The notes under the pieces were generated by a model. It had not been told where the DNA came from. It searched no databases and saw nothing but the letters and a program-made list of their open reading frames with translations. The translations under genes were made by a program, and so were the position numbers. Shown in pieces: positions 57,563 through 64,000 of a stretch of 64,000 bases of DNA (the stretch's first letter is position 1; each line of letters starts with the position of its first letter). Source of the DNA: Boswellia sacra (taxonomy: Eukaryota > Streptophyta > Magnoliopsida > Sapindales > Burseraceae); assembly GCA_013180625.2 (NCBI GenBank), contig SNVD02010242.1:62001-126000 (forward strand). Direction: 5' to 3'.

Positions 57563-57599
57563 TTATCGAAGCTGATGATCTGATTAGAATTGTAAAGAG

Positions 57600-58548
57600 T
57601 TCTGTTGGTTAATTAATTATACAATTAAGGAGAGGATTAGAGTAGCGGATTAAGAGGAAAGGCCCGTGTTAATCGTGAGCTGTTGAGATCCAGATAGAAT
57701 GAAATGGATGGGAGAAAAAAGAGAGAGAAATATGAGACTTCTGGGAGTTTGACTAATTAGGCTCTATAAGAGACGGAGAAAAAGAACAGAGACGGAGACG
57801 TGAGCGTCTCTCGTCCGTCTCATGGAAATTGTTTGCTTAGCTACGGAAAGAATCGTGCTTTGTATTGCATATTGTGCATGCGTTATACATTTACTCATCA
57901 CCCCCAACTCACGTGGGATTCGCCTCATCTCTTATTCCGCTTTATTTATCATGCCAAAAATGTCGAGTATTTTGGACTCTTTTCAATAAGTAACTAAATT
58001 ATATTTATTTTTTTAATTATACTAATAATATATGGAAGATAACAATCCATTAAATTTTCATTTTGAATGATTTTGTAATTTTTTTTAGTAAAAACAAAAC
58101 AAAATCCTACGGTTATAGGAGATTAATTTCTTAATAGAATTCTAGAATCATGTCGACTAAACACGTTAATTTTGACAAGATTAATCACAATTGCAATAAA
58201 ACTTATTCACACCATTGGTTTGTTTCATGACCTATTTAAGCATATATATATATATATATATATATAAAGGTAAACTTATTTTATTGTATTTTGATACTTA
58301 ATTGACTTGCATCGCCTTCTATGTCAACAATGTACAACAAGAACAATATTTTTTTTTTTTATCAACAATCTCTTGAATGAATTAATGCCTTTCTTTTTAT
58401 TTATTAATGGTACTTTTCCATATGTGATCACTTTTAATCTATTACTTGTGCTCTAGAATTACCATCTTTTTCTACTAATAGATATCATAACTACATATCA
58501 ATATGTTTCACATTTTTTTTAAATCACAAATATTATTGGTGTAAAAGG

Positions 58549-58594
<46 letters not shown>

Positions 58595-59057
58595 TTATTT
58601 ATTTATTTCATCAAGATGATCCTTATTCTTTTCATTCATTTTATTTTCTGCATTCTCTATTTTTCATATGCAAACAATCTATATTCAGATTATTTTTTTA
58701 ATATAAAGGTAAATGCATTATTACTATAAGATTAAATCTTGCAACATAATGTGAATGTGAAGTCTTAATCAATAAGATATTGGGTAAAAAATTTATTTGA
58801 TAAAACCGAATTATTGCTTAACTTGGCATGGAAGATGGCAGCGGCTATTGACTTCAATATAAAATGAAGAGAAAGATAAGTATACAAAAAATGAAAAACT
58901 AATAATATAAAAAATGAAAATAGCAAAGATATAAACAAAAAGTTCAATAACTTAAAAAATATGATTTGGTTTTCCTTTTTAGCTAAGTTACTATATATTT
59001 GACAATCTCCATTAGTTGTATTTATAAAAAAGTTAATTATAAAATAATCAAAAATGA
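57600..59057. other. Promoter side of the SMI1-like gene and intergenic DNA
   Basis: No further gene is seen. (AT)n microsatellites lie at about 58,243-58,266 and 58,555-58,592; the latter is followed by (TTTA)n. Confidence 0.6.
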
Positions 59058-59314
59058 GTAATGCTAAATTTACAATCTATCTATAACCAACTCTTCATAT
59101 AGTTTGAGTTTATAAAATATCACTGGATGGATAAAAAATAAAAATAAATTAAGAAAATAAAATATAATTATCATTTATTAATATTTTTCGAGTTGAGGTT
59201 ATAAAAAGAGGTAGTCGTAAATGATTTAAGATATAGTATATTATTTATTGATAATAATAATAAATTAAGTTATAAAATAGATTAATTATAAATGGGTTGC
59301 GTGTGTAATATTAT
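59058..59314. mobile_element. MITE, copy 1 (TAATGCTA... ends)
   Basis: The left end TAATGCTAAATTTACAATCT pairs, inverted, with the right end, whose reverse complement reads TAATATTACACACGCAACCC; both continue into ATNTATA. The interior is AT-rich and non-coding. It shares ends and internal words (CCAACTC, GAGTTGAGGTTATA) with the copy at 61,050. Confidence 0.55.
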
Positions 59315-61049
59315 CCTAGCACCGTAATAAGGTAATAAAAATTCGATCATATTCTCTTACATTTCATGTTATGATTTATGAAGTTCTTAACGCACAATTG
59401 ATTTTTGCATTATTTATAATAATTTATTTTAGCGACATCAAACTAGACGTTAAAAGGACTGATTAAATAAACTTATCTATTTGCTTATGACAGATCAAAT
59501 GAACCAACTCCAAAAAGGTCATAATTATACATAGCTATATGTCAATTAAACATCCAATCAAATGTCCAAACAATTTGACTGTGATCTCCGTATTGCTGTG
59601 TGATGCTTTTCTTTTTTAATTGATTTTTTTTCCAATATTGTCCTTTATATCATCCAATCATTGCAAAAGTGATGAACATAATTGTCCCTTAATTTTGACA
59701 CTTTCGATCCATTTTTCAAGATGGTAAAGCCGTTCAAAATTTAATATTGAATCTTTACCGAATTTTATCATATAAGATATTTCTATAATGTTATCAAATT
59801 TTTAATAATTACTAGATAATTACAAAAAAAAAATTGTATCAATATCTACCCTTTGTCACGATTTGTTTATAATTAGTGAAACAAGAAAAATGTTCAAATT
59901 TTGGGAAAATTTTAAGTTTTAACAAGTTTTAAAAAATCATTAGTCATTTAATTAAATTCAAGATATTTGAACAAAAGCCCTCTTTAATAAAATTGATGTA
60001 AGATATATCTCATGAACACTTGATAAACCATTGTTAAGCAAGTAAAGCAAATGCTTGCCATGTTTATTGAGTTGCTCAACAATGAACTTGTGAATTTGAA
60101 AATGTTATATAGTATATTCGAAAAACTGATCAAATTATTATCGAACTTGTTAGCAAAATGTTTGAATAGATGCTTGATAATGGACTAACATAAAAATTAA
60201 TATGTAAAAATAAGGGTATGTTTATGACCAATTATATTCTTTTTATTTAGTTAGATAATAAAATTTTAAACAAATTCTACTAAAACTTGAAACAATATTG
60301 AAATTCGATTATTTTGATTTTTACCCTTTTAGATACTAGACGTTATACTCTTTATTTTAGTATCGTTGAAATGGAATTGACAGGGCCACAAATGGAGCCA
60401 GTATGTCTATGTAACTATGCTGCTGTATATTATACATATATTTCAGGGTCATGACATTGTCATAGGCTTCTAGATTCTTGGACCATCAAGTACAAAGTTA
60501 GTTGCATTATTTTGATTTAACTTGTGCGTTTGGTATCCGAAGTTTGAATTATACAGGACAAATTAAACTTTGGCCTAACTTTTCAATAAATGCACATGGT
60601 AGCCAGGATCAAATACGTGGAAAATCCACAGCTAAGCTGTAATTAAACTTAGCTAATGGCTATCATTAAGAAACAGGAGATGGGATTTGTAATTGTTAAA
60701 TGTTATGAATCCAGGATCAAGATTTTGGTTAATGGGCTTGTATGAATTTGGGAAGTTTTGTTGCAGGTAAACATAATCCCTGTTGCCCAATAGAATAAAC
60801 TAACCAACCTGAGATGGTGTTGTTCTTGTTGTGGTGGAGATTAGGACTGACTTTGTAGATTTGGGCAAAATTTTATTGCGTTACTCTTCAAGTCTTGTTG
60901 CCTTGCCAAACATTCTAAACCTAAGATCGCATTTTTCTTGATGTGGAAACAAAGTTGATAAGGCTCTTTAACTTCAAATATAGATCTGGTATTGATTGAT
61001 TGCTTAGTTATATTGTATGGGTAGCCAAGCTATTTGATTTAAAAATGAA

Positions 61050-61214
61050 TAATGCTACACCAATAGCCTATTTGCAATTAACTTTCCTCGCAACTGAGTT
61101 AACAGGCAAAGAAAAAAATAAAAAATAAATAAAGTTAATTATATCTCTAATAAGACTTAACCAACTCAAGTTGTAGAAAAAGTTAGTTGTAAATGGATTG
61201 TGAATATAATATTA
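61050..61214. mobile_element. MITE, copy 2, same family
   Basis: The left end TAATGCTACACCAATAGCCT and the reverse complement of the right end TAATATTATATTCACAATCC align along 33 bases with about two-thirds identity, continuing to TTTRCAAYTAAC. It is about 165 bp long with no coding capacity. Two related copies within 2 kb support a real MITE family. Confidence 0.6.
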
Positions 61215-61694
61215 TTATTTAAGAATTAGCTCTTGATCATAGTTTCTGCGCCCAGAATTGAATAACTGGGCTGTAATTGATGCTATTGAATTTACTATTT
61301 CGCAGCTTTTGCCAAAGAATTTGCTATTGCTTTATTGGCTATGTGCATAAGACAAGAAAAATGGATAATATTAAAGAGTTAATTGCGCCTAAGAGCACAA
61401 TATTATAGGAGAACTTATAGATACACTAGCCAAGTTTAAGAGTCCACAATGCGTCTTCAAAAAGCCTCACCGGCTAAATCCTGCTCCACCACAAAATTTT
61501 GGGCAAACTTCCCCAAATTACATAAAAGAAGTTAGCCCAATTGAGCAGAATTGCCCATCATCAGCTAAAAAGTAATCTTAATCAAGATATAAGCAGAGTA
61601 AAATGCAGAGTAGACGATGTGAATGCTATTAGACTATTAGCAGCAGCATTTAATTTGATATAAACCTCAAGGCTAGGCTAGGCTAGGCTAGTTC

Positions 61695-63568
61695 CTAACG
61701 CACTACCCATGTATATGGAGGCTCATCTTTTGTAGGAGCAATTTCTTCAGCATCTGAGCTAGCATCATCTCCCATTTCCTCTTCATTGTCATTCTTAGCC
61801 ATTGCAACAACAGCATCTTCAAGCTGTTCTGTAGCATTCTCTCCACCGACGAAATTCCATCCTGGAATGTGTTTTTCTCCCCGTCTAATAACACTGCCAT
61901 TATCATAGAAACCTTGAGTACTTGTATTGAAAACATTCCTCCCACTCTCAGGGTGAATGTAAGAAGGCCACACAAAATTGCCATTAGCTTTATGTCCAAT
62001 ATCACTAATCTGGATGCCGGGATTTTCTTGACAAACTTGATTTTTAAATGCAGGCATCATCAAATTGCCTACATTTGCTTCCTTATTACCACTACTAGTA
62101 GTGATCATATTAGAGATCTTTTCATCATTTTCTTTCCGGGTAGAGGCCTGGCTTTGACATGCTTTTACTTTATCCTCTACCTTGTTTAGGCTAACCTTCT
62201 CAAAAATGAGAGTTCTTGCTTTGGACGATTGAACTCTAGACAATGCATTAGGCTTTCTGCTTTGAGCTCGGGGATAAGGCTCATATGGAGTAGGTGATAC
62301 GTCAACTGAAGTGGTTGATCTCCTTGGTCTTCCTCTCTTTGACGGTTGCCTAGATAAAGCAGTCCCGGTAACTTGAGCAGTGGGCTCTTCCACAGCTGGT
62401 GATAAAACTTCTGCTTCAAGTTTCGTAAGGCGGCTCCTGTAATTACTTAGTTCTGATTGCAACTGACCAATAACATTCCATAGCTGAGCATTCTCTGCAG
62501 ACTGCATGCTCAGAACCAAAGAAACCCACATATCCACAGTCATAACCATGAGCTAACTAAAATAATTCCAAGCATAATGAAAAAGTTTAAGATAAGAACT
62601 CATACTTGAGCTTCCCAGAGTTGTTGATGCTTTTGAGAAAGTTTTGTCAATGGCCTGATAATTCCTCTTTGAGAGGATTGGCCAAGGGATGCTGAGCAAT
62701 CGGGTGCCACTTGAGGCATTGAAGAAGCATAACCATATCCTCCTTGGCAAGGATAAGTGCAGGGTAGCTGTGTTTGTTGACCTGGGGCACACCAAGAAGA
62801 GGGATCCCAAGGGCCTGTCAACAAGAAGAGCTTCAACTTTATCTGACTGATACTATATGCAGTTAACACAAGCCAAACATGTAACAAGAACTATACAAAA
62901 TATCTGACTAGATGCAGTAATCTATATATAATTGATATGGACAATCATAGCCTGATAAAATTAATCTGAACCAAAAGTTAAAGATACAATAAAATTGAAT
63001 ATGTTAACAGTAATTTCGAAAAACAAAATATACCTAGCTTACAAACCACTGGAGTTGTATAATTACCTGGAAAGCCCGGATAGGGGTAACCAACAGGATA
63101 ACAAAAATTAGGAATCTGGGGCTGGTTGCTTGATGAAGTTGCTCCTCCAATCACAGCTGGGGCTTGCCAGCTAGCATTCATTGTTCCAAGGGGAGTGAAT
63201 GTCTGAAAAGTAGAAGGCATGTTGACTCCAGGTAAATAGTAACCAGGCCGCGGAGGCATCCAAAAGGGCATGGTTGATTGGGCTAACTGCAGCAGTGGCT
63301 GCCCCTGCTGAACCTGATTGCTTGCAGAATTTGGTTGCATAATTGGTAATTGCTGCCATTGACTTGCAACAATGGAAGAGGGTGAATGTGTGGATACATA
63401 AGGTCTTGAATTTAATAAAGACTGGTCCACATGTTGAGCCGTGTGTGACCATTGAAGAACTGATGGATATTGCTGATTTATACAAGTTGCATTTTCATTC
63501 AAAGGGCTCCCATTTTTAGTATTCTTTCCATCAGGTGGGAGATTGGCTGTATTTTGCTCTTCGTTGAT
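61695..63568 (-). CDS. Pro/Gln-rich nuclear-type protein with AT-hook-like motif (5' partial)
   Basis: Three exons on the minus strand join in phase: 63568-63067, 62814-62606 and 62501-61695, giving 505 visible residues to the stop. More exons must lie beyond the window, because 63568 begins at an AG acceptor (GAACAG/ATC). The first part is Gln/Pro/Ser/Tyr-rich (MPPRPGYYLPGVNMPSTFQT), typical of transcription regulators. A coiled coil spans the exon 2-3 join (QQLWEAQ then SAENAQLWNVIGQLQ). Just after it is SKRGRPRRS, an AT-hook-like GRP core. The end is acidic (EEEMGDDASSDAEE) and finishes PPYTWVVR. The family is not recognised; a chromatin or transcription role is inferred from composition only. 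Confidence 0.8.
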
Positions 63569-64000
63569 CTGTTCATGAGCAGATTCAAGTTAAACTTAAT
63601 AAATAGTACTACAAACAGCCAAGAATAACATAGTTTCCTGTCACATAAGCATACTATTTCTCTATGCAGATATTCATCTCTGGTCTGTAAATGTTAATGA
63701 ATCATATCAGTGAAAGGGCCTGATTTTCACACTCCTAACAGATTAAAACTGTTGTTGCTGCTTTCCCAAACCAAGATAACCTCTACTTGTATACTCCACA
63801 CAGAAGAACATGACCAAATAAACAAAAAAGGACTAATAAAAATATTAACAATGTCATGGTTTCCTATATATGGTACCATGTTATGTACCATTTGGAATAA
63901 CAGTACTCATGGAACCCTAGCACAACATTTCTTCTGAATCTTTGATGGAAACCCTTTTCTAACCATTAAAAGATAAACAAAGTGCAATAAGATTGGAAAT
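63569..64000. other. Intron sequence of the partial gene
   Basis: AT-rich DNA upstream of the 63568 acceptor. No exon of the partial gene is recognised here, so this is probably intron continuing past the window edge. Confidence 0.5.

Overview
This is a eukaryotic nuclear window from a flowering plant, most likely a eudicot. Evidence: AT-rich intergenic DNA, short GT-AG introns, plant-specific gene families (EPF-like peptide, type I MADS box), and plant-type mobile elements (Ty1/copia, Ty3/gypsy chromovirus, MuDR-like MULE, MITEs, a tRNA-derived SINE). The species cannot be named from the sequence alone. No bacterial features, CRISPR arrays or complete viral genomes are seen.

Layout. 1-830: 3' end of a decayed copia element. 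830-8,390: AT-rich intergenic DNA with low-confidence coding remnants on the minus strand. 8,395-13,529: possible old element holding a ~165-bp tandem repeat array, which is split by a 1,860-bp copia-type solo LTR (10,543-12,402) with an exact 5-bp target duplication. 13,723-18,878: degenerate MuDR-like element with ~130-bp terminal inverted repeats and an exact 11-bp target duplication. 20,123-20,685: EPFL2-like secreted peptide gene (three exons). 22,887-24,061: large AT-rich inverted-repeat element with internal ~236-bp repeats. 28,245-29,624 (minus): mitochondrial cysteine desulfurase NFS1, divergently arranged with a plus-strand gene (CDS 31,046-33,289) for a one-pass membrane protein with a long acidic repeat region. 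34,740-44,672: two near-identical Ty3/gypsy chromoviruses in opposite orientation (E1 forward, E2 reverse) forming a ~3.4-kb inverted repeat. 45,166-47,437 (minus): COX6A, four exons, with Site II promoter motifs. 49,617-50,108 (minus): divergent type I MADS-box gene. 52,840-53,094: candidate promoter and first exon. 53,600-53,760: SINE. 56,414-57,562 (minus): SMI1/KNR4-like protein. 59,058-59,314 and 61,050-61,214: two related MITEs. 61,695-63,568 (minus): last three exons of a Pro/Gln-rich protein with an AT-hook-like motif; its 5' end lies beyond the window.

The host genes form no operon or shared pathway, although NFS1 and COX6A both serve mitochondria (Fe-S cluster assembly and complex IV). 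The most notable structure is the head-on chromovirus pair. Transcription from the E2 LTR would read E2 in sense and then E1 in antisense, giving a long self-complementary RNA, so the locus is a candidate natural source of transposon-silencing small RNAs. Joining exons across introns recovered complete COX6A and EPFL2 reading frames and a 505-residue part of the last gene.
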